Source: Reclinomonas americana ATCC 50394
Taxonomy: Eukaryota; Jakobida; Jakobea; Jakobida
Reading direction: 5' to 3'
DNA: 55,699 bases
Assembly (NCBI GenBank): GCA_048213135.1
Contig: PS015069.1
Location: forward strand, 91,198-146,896
The notes under the pieces are model-generated. The model was given only the letters and a program-made list of their open reading frames with translations, was not told the origin of the DNA and searched no databases. Position numbers and translations under genes: made by a program. Within the stretch, counting starts at the first letter, position 1. Each line of letters begins with the position of its first letter. Shown here piece after piece: positions 33,549-45,141 of the stretch.

Positions 33549-34351
33549 ATGGGGTGAGTCTGTTGCCTGTTGCTCGTTGTGTTGCTGGCATGCGTGTGTG
33601 CGTGTGTGTGCGAGTGCGATGAAGCGTTGTGGAGTGGGGTGGCACATGTTGATGTCCATGTGCATGTCGTCGACCCGTTCACTGACCGCGCCCCTCCCTC
33701 CCTCCCTCTCTCCCCCACTCCCATTTCCATTGTGCCTCACAGCAAGGGTGCGTTATGCGATGCGAGTGTGCTTCCTCTTGTGTGTGTCAACGCCCGGTGA
33801 CCTAATTTGGATCCCTCTCTCTCTCTCCTCTCTCTGCTCACAGTCCACGGATCACTCTCGCGTGCCGGCAAGGTCCGCTCGCAGGTGAGCCAACAGCGCA
33901 GACACAGAATGTCCCCACAATCTCGCTCTCTGGTGTACAGTGATTGCTCACTGTCATCTTTTCTCTCTGCAGACCCCCAAGGTCGACAAGAAGGAGAAGC
34001 CGCGCTCCAAGCTCGGCCGCGCCAAGAAGCGCATTCAGGTGTGTAGCTACGCGGGGCAGGGAGTGGGTGCGGGGAGTGAGTGAGTGAGCGATGGACATGG
34101 ATGGCATGTCTGCTCTCTCTTCTCTGTGCACGTGCGAGTGTGTGTGTGCTCACTTGTTTGCCTTGCAGTACCGCCGTCGCTTCATGAATGTGGTGGCTGG
34201 CCCTGGTGAGTGTTGGCGATGTGGGCATGTGTCATGAGTGATCTCCTTCTCAATCATTCTCTTCTGTGAACGATCAGGCGGCAAGGTGATGGGCCCCAAC
34301 AAGCTGGCCATGCAGCAGAAGCGCGCTGGCATCGAGCCGACTGCTCCTTAA
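33549..34351 (+). CDS. RPS30: Ribosomal protein eS30 (40S), with a 5-nt microexon
   Basis: Complete eS30 of the small ribosomal subunit. Exons: 33549-33553 (ATGGG), 33743-33747 (CAAGG), 33844-33884, 33973-34038, 34169-34205, 34278-34351. The product starts MGKVHGSLSRAGKVRSQTPK, then KLGRAKKRIQ, YRRRFMNVVAGPGGK and GPNKLAMQQ, ending GIEPTAP. All five introns are GT-AG and the frame closes perfectly only if the 5-nt second exon is included. The ATG exon itself contributes only five coding bases. No ubiquitin-like (FAU) N-terminal fusion is present, as in yeast and many protists. The upstream flank is CT-rich and lies opposite the TPR gene start. Confidence 0.93.
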
Positions 34352-34654
34352 ACACCGTGCCAGGCAGGACTGCTCTCACCCTCGCTCTCTCCACGCGGGT
34401 GCTTCTTCTCATGTGACATGTATGATGGTGTGGAGGCTGCGTAAGAACTCTCTCTCTTACCACTGCTTGCCATTGCGTGTGGAAGTGCTTGTGTGTGGGA
34501 GTGTGCGTGTGCGTGTGTGTGATTCTGTTTGCCAACGGGCGCGTCTACTCTGTTGCATAAAAACCACAACAATTTCACAAGCCCTCTCCGTGTGTGTGTT
34601 TGTGTTATCCTTTTCCTTTATCACTCTTCTCACGGCTGTGTGCGTGTGTGTGGG
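34352..34654. other. 3' flank between eS30 and the LRR gene
   Basis: About 300 bp between convergent stops, with TG-rich stretches (34480-34530 and 34580-34660) and AT-richer sequence at 34550-34580. No gene is seen. Confidence 0.5.
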
Positions 34655-36544
34655 TTATCGGAGGGCGCGTGGACCGAGTACTTGACGACGCTCGCCATCG
34701 CGGATGGTGCCACCGAGCAGCTGGTTGTCTGTGAGGAGGAGAGTTGGCTCTAAATTGGTTGTAGCCTGCGCGCAGCGTGGTGGATGGACGCAACTGACGC
34801 TCTCGGGCTCGACATTAGCACCGGCAGTGCGTGGTGGTGGTCGCGATGGCGCAGCTTCGCGTGGTTTGCTTAGCGCGAATGGCGAATCCTGTTCGCGTTT
34901 GGCGGCGCCCAGATTGACACCTGTATCCTCGGTCGACACACCGCCCGTGGTTTGCTGCTGCTGCTGCTGTTCCTCCAGCAAGTGCGCGGCGGTGACGATC
35001 TCGAGGATGCGCTCGCTCACGTCCTCGTCGCCCGGACGAATGGTGTGGTGGCGCGGCAAGTCATCATCTGCACACTATGTCGTGAGCACTAAGATAATCC
35101 AAGGAAAACACTCAAGCAAAACGCAACAAGCGACACGAGTGAGCTCTGTGCGCGGCACGCGGTTGACCACACCCTGTACTGCCTGGAAGAACTCGCCACT
35201 CGACTCTTCCTCGGCCTCGGCCGGAAGCACTGAGTCGCAGGTCAGACACGAGACAACAACAAAGAGACAAAGAAGAGGGTCAACCAGACCAGACTCAATA
35301 TCGAGCTCTCGCAGACGTGGCCAGGCGGTCACACGTGAGGCCAGTTCCTCCAGTCCGCTCAGGCCAATGACGTTGTCTGCGCACGAACACCAACTGTTAA
35401 AAACATTGTAGGCTATATGACTTGTCAGCCAGCAGTTCGCAACTGGCCAAGTTGAGCACACGCAAGCCTGGCGCCTTGACCAGGGCACGTACGACCGAGG
35501 TGACGCCCTCGGCCGTCAGGTGGCACGCCGACAGACCCAACACCGAGAGTCGTCCATTGGCGGCGATCTTGCTCACCAGGTGCGACAGCTGCCGCACGGC
35601 GTCGTGGCTATCGCCAATCGGTGTCTCTGCAATCGTGGGCGGTGCGCTGTCAGTTATCTTGATACGCGGTGTTCCCATTGTTCACACCACAAACCATCCA
35701 ATCGCAGCTCCTCCAGGTTCACGGCATACTTCTCCAGCGTCTCGAACAGCTCCACAAAACCGCCGAGCTCCGGATCGGTCTCGTCGGTAATGTCGGCACC
35801 CACCGCCTGCTCGCCGTTCATCGTCAGCACCGTAATAGAGGAAACGGCACGGGAGAGAGACAGAGCAAAGAACCTTGAGTTCCACGCGTCGCAAGTGCGG
35901 CCAGTGTGGCACGGCATGCGCCAGAGTGGCCATACCGTCGGCGCCCACCGGATTCTCTGCATGCACGTACGGTGAGCTGCTTCACAGAGGAAAAAAACAG
36001 CTCGGTTCCACACACCCCTCCTCACCCTCAATGACCAGCGTCTCCACATGCTGCGCCTCGCCGAGAGCCGCCACCAGGAACTTGGTGGCATCGGCATTCA
36101 GCGCGTTCCCGGCACCAATGGTCACGCCCTTTAACGCCGGCCACGTCGCCGTCACCGTGCCCAACCGACCCCACTCGGTCCATGCCGGTCGCGCCCGTGC
36201 CGACACCTCCAGCCACTCCAGCGCTGGTGCCTTGGCCAGCGTGCTCACATCCAACGACGCCGCCGACGTGCGCGACAACAGACACGCCACATCTGTGCGT
36301 TCCCACGACTGCCGACGCGCCCGCGCACTCGGCCACGCCAACACCGCGTCAGCATAGACCGCCACTCGCCGGGCCTCGCTCAGCTGGAACGAGCACACGT
36401 GCAGTGACAGACTGACTCCGCCCTGCAACTCCACAGCGATCTTCGGAGGAACTGTGCCGATGGCATCATCGTCGTCGTCGTCGCTGATAAGAGGAAGCTC
36501 TCTGATGGGGAACGAGTCATCATCATCATCATCATCGCGATCAC

Positions 36545-36581
<37 letters not shown>

Positions 36582-36904
36582 GCTGTTGCTGTCATAGTCA
36601 TAGTCGCTCACTGGCCACATGACCGATTCGATCGGCTCCAAAGGCGCGACAAAGAACGACTCAAACGCATTCATCTCCCCATTGTGAACATCGCTGAGAA
36701 TCGTGTCCCATGCGTCGTTCTCGCTGTTGTTGTTGTTGCTGATCGGGTCGGAGTCGCTCACATCCTCGTCGTGTGCGCTGTGAACACGTGTCAGTCATCG
36801 TGCGGGAAGATGAGGAGAGAGACAAGACGCAACACGACGGTGATCGCGAACAGGAGGGGGGCGACGAGGAGGAGGAGAAGAAAGGAGGCGAGGAGCGCTC
36901 GCAT
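34655..36904 (-). CDS. Leucine-rich-repeat protein (RNase-inhibitor type) with probable signal peptide
   Basis: I infer a first exon 36904-36834 encoding MRALLASFLLLLLVAPLLFA, a 56-nt intron (GTTGCG to TTCACAG), then an exon from 36777 reading AHDEDVSDSDPISNNN. No ATG exists in frame at that second exon, so an upstream exon is required. The protein has Asn and Asp homopolymer tracts, then leucine-rich repeats of the RNase-inhibitor/NLR type: NPVGADGMATLAHAVPHWPH joined to LRRVEL, LEELRLD joined to ETPIGDSHDAVRQLS, and LSVLGLSACHLTAEGVTSVV then LRVLNLASCEL. The C-terminal part (from about 35060) is disordered, with a Gln run, and ends at 34655. The repeats are often joined by phase-1 introns starting GTTTGT or GTGAGG. 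Whether it is secreted or membrane-anchored is open. It lies 72 bp downstream of the kinase-NACHT-ankyrin gene on the same strand. Confidence 0.7.
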
Positions 36905-36975
36905 GATTTGATGATCGCCTCAAGTTCGTTAGTTGATGGTTCACGGGACCGGTTTACTACTTCGCGATCGATCGA

Positions 36976-39900
36976 CTATCTGTGCGCCTGTGCTTGCTTG
37001 CGAAGTACCTGTGCTACACGCTGGTGGTTCCTGGATTCTGCTAGCTGCAGCGCTGTCATGCCGTCCTTGTCGGTCATGCTGAGCAGCGATTCCGGTTGTC
37101 GCGCCAACAAGCAAATCATATCCACGGATTCGGGACTGCCGCGGAGAACGGCTTCGTGCAGCGGCGTGCGGCCGGCGGCATTGCGCACCGACACTGCTTC
37201 GTCGCTAATACCACGCCGTTCGAGCTCGCCGCAGAGCCATCGCACGACTTCGCGACAGGACACGGCCAGGTGCAAGCACGTGCTGCCGTCTTCATCGCGC
37301 TCCGTCAGCGCCTCGGCAGCTGCCTCGGCGGCCAGGAAGCGTGCAGTGCCTTCGTGTCCGCCCATGCATGCCATGGCGAGTGGCGATCGACCGTGGCAGT
37401 CGCGCACGGCGAGCAGTGTCGGCATTTGCCGCACAATCCACGACACCAGCGATTGGTGACCATTGAGAGCGGCGTAGTGCAGTCCCGTGGAGCCGTCCTT
37501 GGCGGTGAGTGCCAGCAGCGACGGATCGCGCAAGGCCAGTGAGCGAGCAAGCTGCGTGGAAGATTAGCGATTGGTGATGCACATTGGATTAGAGCACGGC
37601 GCACGGAACCTCTTCGAATCCGTGCAGACAGTTCCGGTGAAAGTGCTGCGTTCAACAATCGATTGAGGATCCTGGAGAGCAGTGGGTACAGACACAGACA
37701 CAGACACAGGCCGTACCGTGCGTCCCAGTGGATCCACGTCGCGGAGTTGATTCGGCCGCATTGTAGAGAGCCACTCTGCCAGTTCACTCTGCCACAGCGA
37801 CACACCGTCAATACACGGACGGGACACCACCACCACCTGATAATGCCCACTCACCTGTCCGACGGCATAATACAGCGGTGCGCGCCCGAATCGATCTCGC
37901 ATTTCCACCAAATCCGGCAACTTCTCCACCAGCCACCGGCACAGCTCCACCGAGCTGCCGACATGGGCTGCCGTGTGCAACACTGTGCGTCCCTGCCGGT
38001 CACGCATCGACAGCAGCGCCGGCAATTCGTTCGCTAATGACTCGATCAGTCGCCGAGGAGCTCCGTCACGAATGGCCACATGCAGTGGCGTCTGTCCGGA
38101 TCGACTTACGCTCTGCGTGTGGCGTCTGTCAGTGCGCGAACACCTTGCGCAACGAATGAAAAAGAGGTACGCACCAAGATCAGCCGCTCGCCACCAACAT
38201 CGGTCAACCATCGCATCATGGCCTCGTCGCCCGTGCGCGCCGCCACGTGTGCCAACGTGAAACTGTTGTCCTCGCGCAGCAAGATCGCCTCTGGCCACAA
38301 CTCGATGGCCACCTGCAGACAACGCAGGTGGCCGAGGCGTGCGAGTGCATGCACCACCGTGCATTGCCGCTCCGCCGGTGTGCGCAACAGTAATGGTTGC
38401 ACGAATGCCGGCCGGTCACGCTCAATGTCGCCCCACCCGTCGAACGTGGCCAGCGCATGCGGTGCCAGGTCGCCCAGCCACGCCACATACGCCTGGTACC
38501 GCACATCATCGGGCCGATCACACCACGGCTGGATGCGCAGTATGAGCGACGCGACAGCCTTGTGTGCCAGTGATGCGTCTTTGGCTGCGTACGACGGTGC
38601 ATGAGACGGGGGACGAGAGGAAGGAAGAGCATTGCGTGATCCATACCAGTTGGATGCTCGCCCGCCAGATCCGACAGCCACGACAGCGGTTTGAGAATGG
38701 CCGCGATAGCAGCCTGCACTGTCGCACGCGGCGCACCGCGCGTCTGCAACGCGTCCGCCAACATCGATGCCGCCAGGAACACCAGCTCGTCCAGAGTGCG
38801 GTCGTGCGGGGCATCCGCATACACACCCATCTGACCAAATACGGCTCCCGCACGACACGCAATCACTTGACTCAACAACTGGAACGGTGTCGGCATGGAG
38901 GTGAGCTGTCGCAGCTCCTGTGGTGCAGTAGCAGCAACAGCACACAGTCAGTTTGTGAGCGGATTCACTCTACTTCTAAAGTACATGGCACGCAACAGGC
39001 ACTGAATCCCACAAGGCGCACAGCTGGTACCACATGGCCCAGGCGAGTGCCTCCAGCACGTCAACAGACCGCGCAGCACAGCGGTAGCTCACATTCTCCG
39101 ACGACATGAGCCACTCGGGAAGCGAGCGATGAAAGAACTCGTACGTCGGCGAGGCCGACTGTCGTGTCTGTGCCACCTTGAGCCATGGTTCGAGTGCTGC
39201 CGCGGTGCGAGGACGATGAGTATCGCTGCGGGCGAGTGCCTGCAGTTTGTGGCGAAACGCAACAGCTCAACAGGCGATCAAAATCGGCGGCCGAGGTGGC
39301 CGGCCGCAAGTATCGCATCACGTCGTACAATTCGCGGTGCGACAGTGGAGTGGGGGTGCACAACACGGCCTCGAGTATCGGTCGCACGTCATCAAAGGGA
39401 ATGCGCGTGTCACCTGGGACGATACCCGTCATTCCGGTCATTCCAGGCAGCAGACTTGCCGTCATTGTCGACCGTGTGTCGCCGACTGCCGAGGATGGTC
39501 GCTGTCGAAGGGGCGAGGAATGTCAGCCACAGCGACACTAGACGACATGAGACTGCAAGTGCACGCAACTGAGCCGGTCTCGGTGCTCGTCTTCACGGCC
39601 TCGTTGACGATGCGTCGGCAGGCTGCAACTCGGCACATGAGATTCTTCACGTGCGACGTGTCAACAGGTGAAACACAGACACTTGCCGTTGATCTCGCCG
39701 CGCTTGAACGACAAATGCTCGGTGAGCCAGGCAATGAAATCGGCGCGCACCTCTGCATCCTCCAGATCCAGTGGTCTGCACGGTTCTCAGTTTTTGTAGG
39801 AAGGAGAGAGTGCGAAACAAACAAGGAGAGCGCACCTCCATCCCTCTTCCTGCATGGCCACACGGAGCTGCTCGCATCGCTCGGCAGGCAGTGAGTCTGC

Positions 39901-42900
39901 ATGCGCCGCCACGAACGTGTCAATTGACTGCAGCACAGATACCCCTCGGCCAGCAGCAGCACCAGCAGAGGCCATGCTTCCAGTCGCGGCGAGACGTGCC
40001 GAGGGTGGCGACGAGAACGATGCACTGCCGTATCCACTCGGCGAGTATACGCGCTCAAACGAGTGCATGTAGATGCTGCGAGACGACAGGAGTTGAGCCG
40101 CGATGGACTCTTAGTGAATGAGCGTGCACACACACCACAGACCCCTTCAAGCCGCGAGGCAGTGCGCGCAGCGAGGCGAGATCGGCAAACTCGCCGGCGT
40201 GGATACCGCGAATGTATTCGCGTGTGCACAAGAAATTCCACTCGCTCTGCTCACACAACTGCGTGGCGGCATCCTCCAGCGTGCCGTCCGCCTGTTCCCA
40301 CCAGGCGACACAGATGAGTGCGAATGCAATGAAGGCAATGTGCAACAGTCACACGAACCGGTGTCGATCGGTCCAAAAACATTCGCATCCTCTCCTCCGA
40401 GCCCTCCCGCACCACGTGCGCCAGCAGGTCATGTCGACTCTCCTCGCGTTGCAGATTGACTTGGTAAGGAATGTAGAGGCGCGAGTGCACGGTCCGTCGG
40501 TCACGAGTGGTGCACACGATTCGCATCCACGACGGCAACTCGTCGGCACTGCAATTCGCACACACGTTGGCCACTGACACTTTTCATCGGCCCTCCTCTG
40601 TCGTCGCCACCACCCACCTTTCCCGCAACAAATCCAAAATTGTATCCCTCGCCCCCACATCGTCGCCCACCAGCTCGTCAAGCGCATCGACAACAATCAG
40701 CCGACTGCTGTCGCCCTCGGCAGGCAAGTCATCTAACCGCGCCAAGCTGCGAAGCGGCAGCAACACTCCGCGTCGCCATGCATGCTCGTAGCCACTGCCA
40801 CCCTCCGCATTCATGAGAGCCGTGCGCGCATCGGCGTCCGTGCGCAGCACTGTGATGTGTCACGAGTGAGACACCGCTCACTGTGATGTCACTTGTGGCT
40901 GCTCTCACCGTCGCGATACTCGGGCATGGTGCGGCACAGCATTCCCGCAATGCTCCGCACAAATGCCGAAGTCTGGTTCACAGATGGAGGAGAGAGAGAT
41001 ATCAGAGTGATGAATGCAGAGCGAGACAGTAGAGGTGACGCAACGTCACGCAGTTTCGGATGCTGTGCCTTGCCCATGTGAAACGCAATGACACGCGCAC
41101 GACACCTTCCCAATGCCGTGGAGAACACGCTCCACGTCGACAACTCACGGAGATCCTCCATCTGTTGGACAACAGAGTGTGTCAGAGAGACTCATATGGA
41201 ACCGCGTTGTTGGTGTCGACAAAACTCCACGCTCAAAGCCAGTCCAAATACTCCGGCGTCCCACAATGGCGGCCACCACGGCCGTCTTACCAATGCCAGG
41301 ATCACCGAGCAGCATCATGATTCGCTCTCCCTGCATGGCGAGATGAGCACACCAGGGATGATGGCGCACCATTCTGTTCAAGAGCTCACCGGTCGACGTG
41401 GAGTGGCACAAAACTGATCAATCATATCAAACAGCCAGTCGCGGCCGACAAAACTCTCCGCCATGTCTTCGAGTGCACCCAAATAGTCGAAGCATGCCGA
41501 CGGCAAGTGGGTGTGCATCTGAAGTGTGTAGTGTAGAACGTGTCAAGCATGCATCGGGACGGAGACGGGTGATGAAAAACAACAAAAACGCACAAATCTG
41601 GCCATGGCGTCCTCTGTTAATTGAGAATCGGTGCCCGACGCTGCGCCCCATGCCTCGCCACTGCCGCCGCCCGCTGAGCTTCGAGAGGGTGGTGTACTGG
41701 GTGGTGACTGCGCACACAATAGTAATGAGAGGCGTGAGTGCGAGACCGCATGACAACTCAAAGAGAAACGATGCTCACCGGTAATCTGGGTATGGCCGAT
41801 CGCTGTCGATTGGTGATGAATTGATGACTGAGGAGCTCGGCCGCCGTTGGTCGTTCTGCAGGGTTGCGTCGGAAGCACTGCAGTCGACGTCAGTCATTGT
41901 GTGCTTGCATGCACGAATACATGGATGCGCACGCACCAGCTGGAGAAAGTCGCGAACTTCTGGCGAAACTTGGAAGGGGATGTCAGGAGTCTTGCCACCC
42001 TGCGTCACCTGGTACCAGATGGCCAGTGAATTGCTACGGTCGGCAAAAGGCACTGCGCGGTAGTAGCAATGTCACAAAGCAGCATCCACATGATTCACAC
42101 GCGGTAACGGCACGCAACTCTCGCCAGTCACCAACTCCAGCACGGTTGCGCCCAGTGACCTGCATGACGATGGCGCAATAAGAGTCTCGCTCTCTCTTTC
42201 CCCTCTCACTTCGGCGACCCCCCATACCAAATGTCGGCCTTGACAGTGTATCCGTTGCCGGGCGTGAGAACCTCTGCGATGATGGATTGAAGGTGAGCAG
42301 CGACGGTTGAGCTCCTTCCTTCTAGTGAAGCAAACCTGGCGCCGCATAGGCGACAGTGCCCTTGCCGAGTGTGTTGGCCATCTGCGACGCTCCCAGCACC
42401 TTGGAGCATCCGAAATCTGCATCAAACACAGCGTAAGCACACAGATTCACAAGAAAGACAAGAGCAGTGCACCACGAACCACCGAGTTTCACCACACTGC
42501 CCTCGGGTGTGTGTGCAATCAGCACATTCTTTGGTTTCAAGTCGCCTGAAAGCAGAGGTGAGAAGATGCGGGAAGGGAAGAGAGAGGAGAGGCGATGAGA
42601 AGGCAAGCGAAGCGAGATGAGAGAACAGATGAGGCGAGAGAGAGAGAGAGCGTTTGAGGAGAGGAGATGAGAATGAGAAGAGAAGCAAGGACGAGAGGAA
42701 AGAGAGAGGCAAGAGAAGAGAGACAACGCCGAGAGAGAAGACAGGAAACGCAAAGAGAAGAGTAAGGACAAGAGAGCATACCGCGACTGAGAACAGATAA
42801 CAGGCAAGCGTGAAGAGCGATGAGAGAGAGAAACCAGCGAAACGCAACGATGAATAACGCCATTCTCATGCAAATACCGCAAACCCTCGAGGATCTGCGC

Positions 42901-43671
42901 CGTGTACACCGCCACAATCTGCTCATTCATCGTGAACGATCGCTGANNNNNNNNNNNNNNNNNNNNAAGAAGAAGAAGAAGAAGAAGAAGAAGAAGAAGA
43001 AGAAGAAGAAGAAGAAGAAGAAGAAGAAGAAGAAGAAGAAGAAGAAGAAGAGACATGACAAACCAATGAGAATGGAGTCGGGCTCACGTCGCACACCGAC
43101 CAACTTGACGATATTCGGATGCATCAATTGCCGCAACAATGAAATCTCCTCTGCAATCGCATTCATCGATGCCGCCTGGGTGAGCACAGAGAGTGAGAGG
43201 AGAGTGTGAGAGGTTGTGCGGGCAAGTATCATCATGTCACGAGTAACGTTTTGCACAGCTAATCGTTTCACAGCAATGATATCGCCTGCGCGGTCGCCGG
43301 AGATGACCATGGCGCGGAACACATCGCCTTTTGTGTGAGAGAAGAGCGAAAGAGAGAGTGAGAGAGTGACAATGAGTAAAAGAGTCATCAATCAAAAAGT
43401 GTGCGCACCGAAAGCTCCGCGTCCAAGACGATCCTTGACTGTGCGTGTGCGTGTGTGTGAGAAGAGAGAGCACAAGGAGAGAGTGCGTGTAGAGAGTGCG
43501 AGGTCACGCGACGTTTACCCCGATTTCTTTCGCGTAACTTTCCAGTTGCAAGTCGCCTGACTCGAGCACTGTGGCGTCGAGCATTGCTGCGCCATCAGTG
43601 ACACTGGTGTCTCCCATGCTTTGCACAGAGAAAACAATGATGTCCCAGTGTCCTTCGAAGGTGTTTCCCAT
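36976..43671 (-). CDS. MAP3K-type kinase - NACHT/STAND NTPase - ankyrin-repeat protein
   Basis: Start MGNTFEGH at 43671 (Gly2 may be myristoylated). Kinase: LGRGAFG on a 30-nt exon (43438-43409), AVKRL, HPNIVKLVG, HRDLKPKNVL with the HRD Arg codon split by an intron, KLDFGCSK, GTVAYAAPE and ADIWSLGATVLELVTG, then RNPAERPTAAELLSHQF; this is the STE11/MAP3K pattern. After a Ser/Pro linker comes FVGRDWLFDMID and Walker A GDPGIGKTAVVAAIV (about 41310-41270), VIAFHMGKA, FVRSIAGML, Walker B RLIVVDALDEL (about 40710), VVCTTRDRR, and the winged-helix-like FFHRSLPEWLM. From about 38350 ankyrin repeats follow: SGQTPLHVAIRDG, QGRTVLHTAAHVG, DGSTGLHYAALNG, AAGRTPLHEAVLRG and others, about nine, to the stop at 36976. 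Junctions are short GT-AG introns. A 20-N gap and AAG repeat lie in a kinase intron. No intergenic space is apparent, but two adjacent genes cannot be excluded without transcripts. Confidence 0.75.
42947..43051 (-). repeat. (AAG)n microsatellite and 20-N gap in a kinase intron
   Basis: 20 N at 42947-42966 followed by about 28 AAG triplets (TTC on the gene strand). It acts as an extreme polypyrimidine tract within the intron between REPDSILIG and the MNEQIVAVYTAQILEG exon. Confidence 0.85.
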
Positions 43672-43705
43672 CAATCCACGTTGCTGCTGAGAGAGCGCGC
43701 GCACA
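43672..43705. promoter_or_regulatory. 34-bp bidirectional start region
   Basis: Only 34 bp separate the ATG of the kinase-NACHT-ankyrin gene (43671, -) and the ATG of WDR82 (43706, +). Any core promoter elements must overlap 5' coding sequence or direct very short leaders. No TATA box is visible. Confidence 0.55.
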
Positions 43706-45057
43706 ATGCAAGTCGACTCTTCCGCGTTTGAGCTTTCCTCTCGCCTGCTCAGCGAGTTTGCAGTGGGCGCGGTCTTCAAAGACCATGTGAGTGGGCATGC
43801 CTCGCTCTCTCTCACTCTCTCTGTGTCACTCACTCACTTTCAACGTATGAGAGAGTGCAGAGTGCACCAGTGAACTCTGTGGACTTTTCGCGCGATGGAT
43901 CGTGGTTGGTCACAGCAGGCGACGATCGAAGTGTGCGATTGTATCGCTGTGAGAATGCATCGTTGCGTTGTCTCTCTCTCTCTCACTCTCACACAACTTA
44001 TTGTGTCTGTCTGCACGCTCACCTCTGTGGCAGACTGGAAAAAACCTCTCTGTGTCAAAAGTTCGGCTGTGAACACGTGCGATTCACACATCATCCGCAG
44101 AATGTCATTCATGCAAGCAGCAATGCGTGGGATCGTTGCGCGCACACACTTACTCACTTTCACACTCACTTCTCTGTCTGACACAAGCGCGTGCAGACAG
44201 CATACGATACCTCAGTCTGTACGACAATGTCTACTTGAGATACTTTCGGTGCGACTTGCTGCTGCACGCAGACAGCTCCGCCACACGCAGTGCGCTGACT
44301 GGTGTTGTCGCAGTGGGCATCGCGATCGTGTCACCAGCTTAGCCATGTCACCGAAAGACGACACGTTCTTCTCTGCAGCGCGCGATCATACGGTGCTCAT
44401 GTGGGATTTGCGGCAGTCCAAGTGCCAGGGCAGGATCAACTTGACATCGTCGTACAATGTGGTGGGCTTTGATCCGACGGGCGAGGTGTTGGGTGTGGCG
44501 TCGTCCTCGTCGAATGCGTTGCGGTTATACGATGCGGCCAACATGAGCAGTGGGCCATTCGAGGTGGTGAACGTGGAGTGCCCCTCGGTCGAGTTCACGC
44601 ACGTCAAGTTCTCCAACAATGGCAAGCTGATCATGCTGGTCACCAATCAGTCGCTCATTATCATTCTCGACGCGTTTGAGTATCACAAGGTGCATCCAAC
44701 CACCCTGCTCTGTCATGTCTCTTGCGCTTACTGCTCGTGCACGCACAGCTGGCCGAGATCACCGACTACAGCAACCTGCAGAGTCTGGAGCTGGAGGCCT
44801 CGTTCACGCCCGACTCACGATACGTGCTCGTGGGCTCCGACGACGGCGCCGTGCGTGTCTTTGACGTGTCCGAGTGCTGCGCCGCCGCCGGCACCGAACG
44901 GGAAGGCCACGCACCTCCCATACTCTCGCCCTCGCTGGTCGCCACCTGGCAGGTGCACGCCGGACCCGTGCGCGCAGTCAAGTTCTCGCCGACGCACTTG
45001 CTGGCGGCCAGTGCGTGTCAGAATGTGGCCATGTGGATCCCATCGTCAGCACTGTGA
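43706..45057 (+). CDS. WDR82: WDR82/Swd2 WD40-repeat protein
   Basis: WDR82/Swd2 is a WD40 subunit of COMPASS/SET1 H3K4 methyltransferase and of the PNUTS/CPF transcription-termination machinery, acting in the nucleus. Exon 1 (43706-43787) reads FELSSRLLSEFAVGAVFKDH and joins to SAPVNSVDFSRDGSWLVTAG. Later segments: SIRYLSLYDNVYLRYF, VTSLAMSPKDDTFFSAARDH, LMWDLRQSKCQGRI, LRLYDAANMSSGPF, VKFSNNGKLIMLV, LEASFTPDSRYVLVGSDDG and ASACQNVAMWIPSSAL, ending TGA at 45055. Order and spacing match WDR82 over its whole length of about 310 residues, including the RYLSLxDN and WDLR signatures. One insertion of about 12 residues (CCAAAGTEREGH) lies before the last blades. Introns are short; one lies at about 44692-44749. 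Confidence 0.9.
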
Positions 45058-45141
45058 GTGGGGCGCGTGTGTGGCAAAGAATGAACGGCGTCACTGCGGT
45101 GTCCTGCAAGTTGTCACACTCTTTCGTTTTGTGCATTGTCG

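Noticed and set aside
36761-37020. Ankyrin gene and LRR gene as one protein
   Set aside because: The best donor (CAG|GTACTT) gives the wrong phase for the exon at 36777, and a hydrophobic ATG exon with a matching phase-2 donor lies between them; the ankyrin frame has its own stop at 36976. Not fully excluded.
43504-43833. Upstream start at 43833 for the kinase gene
   Set aside because: It would overlap the first coding exon of WDR82 on the other strand; MGNTF at 43671 is cleaner.
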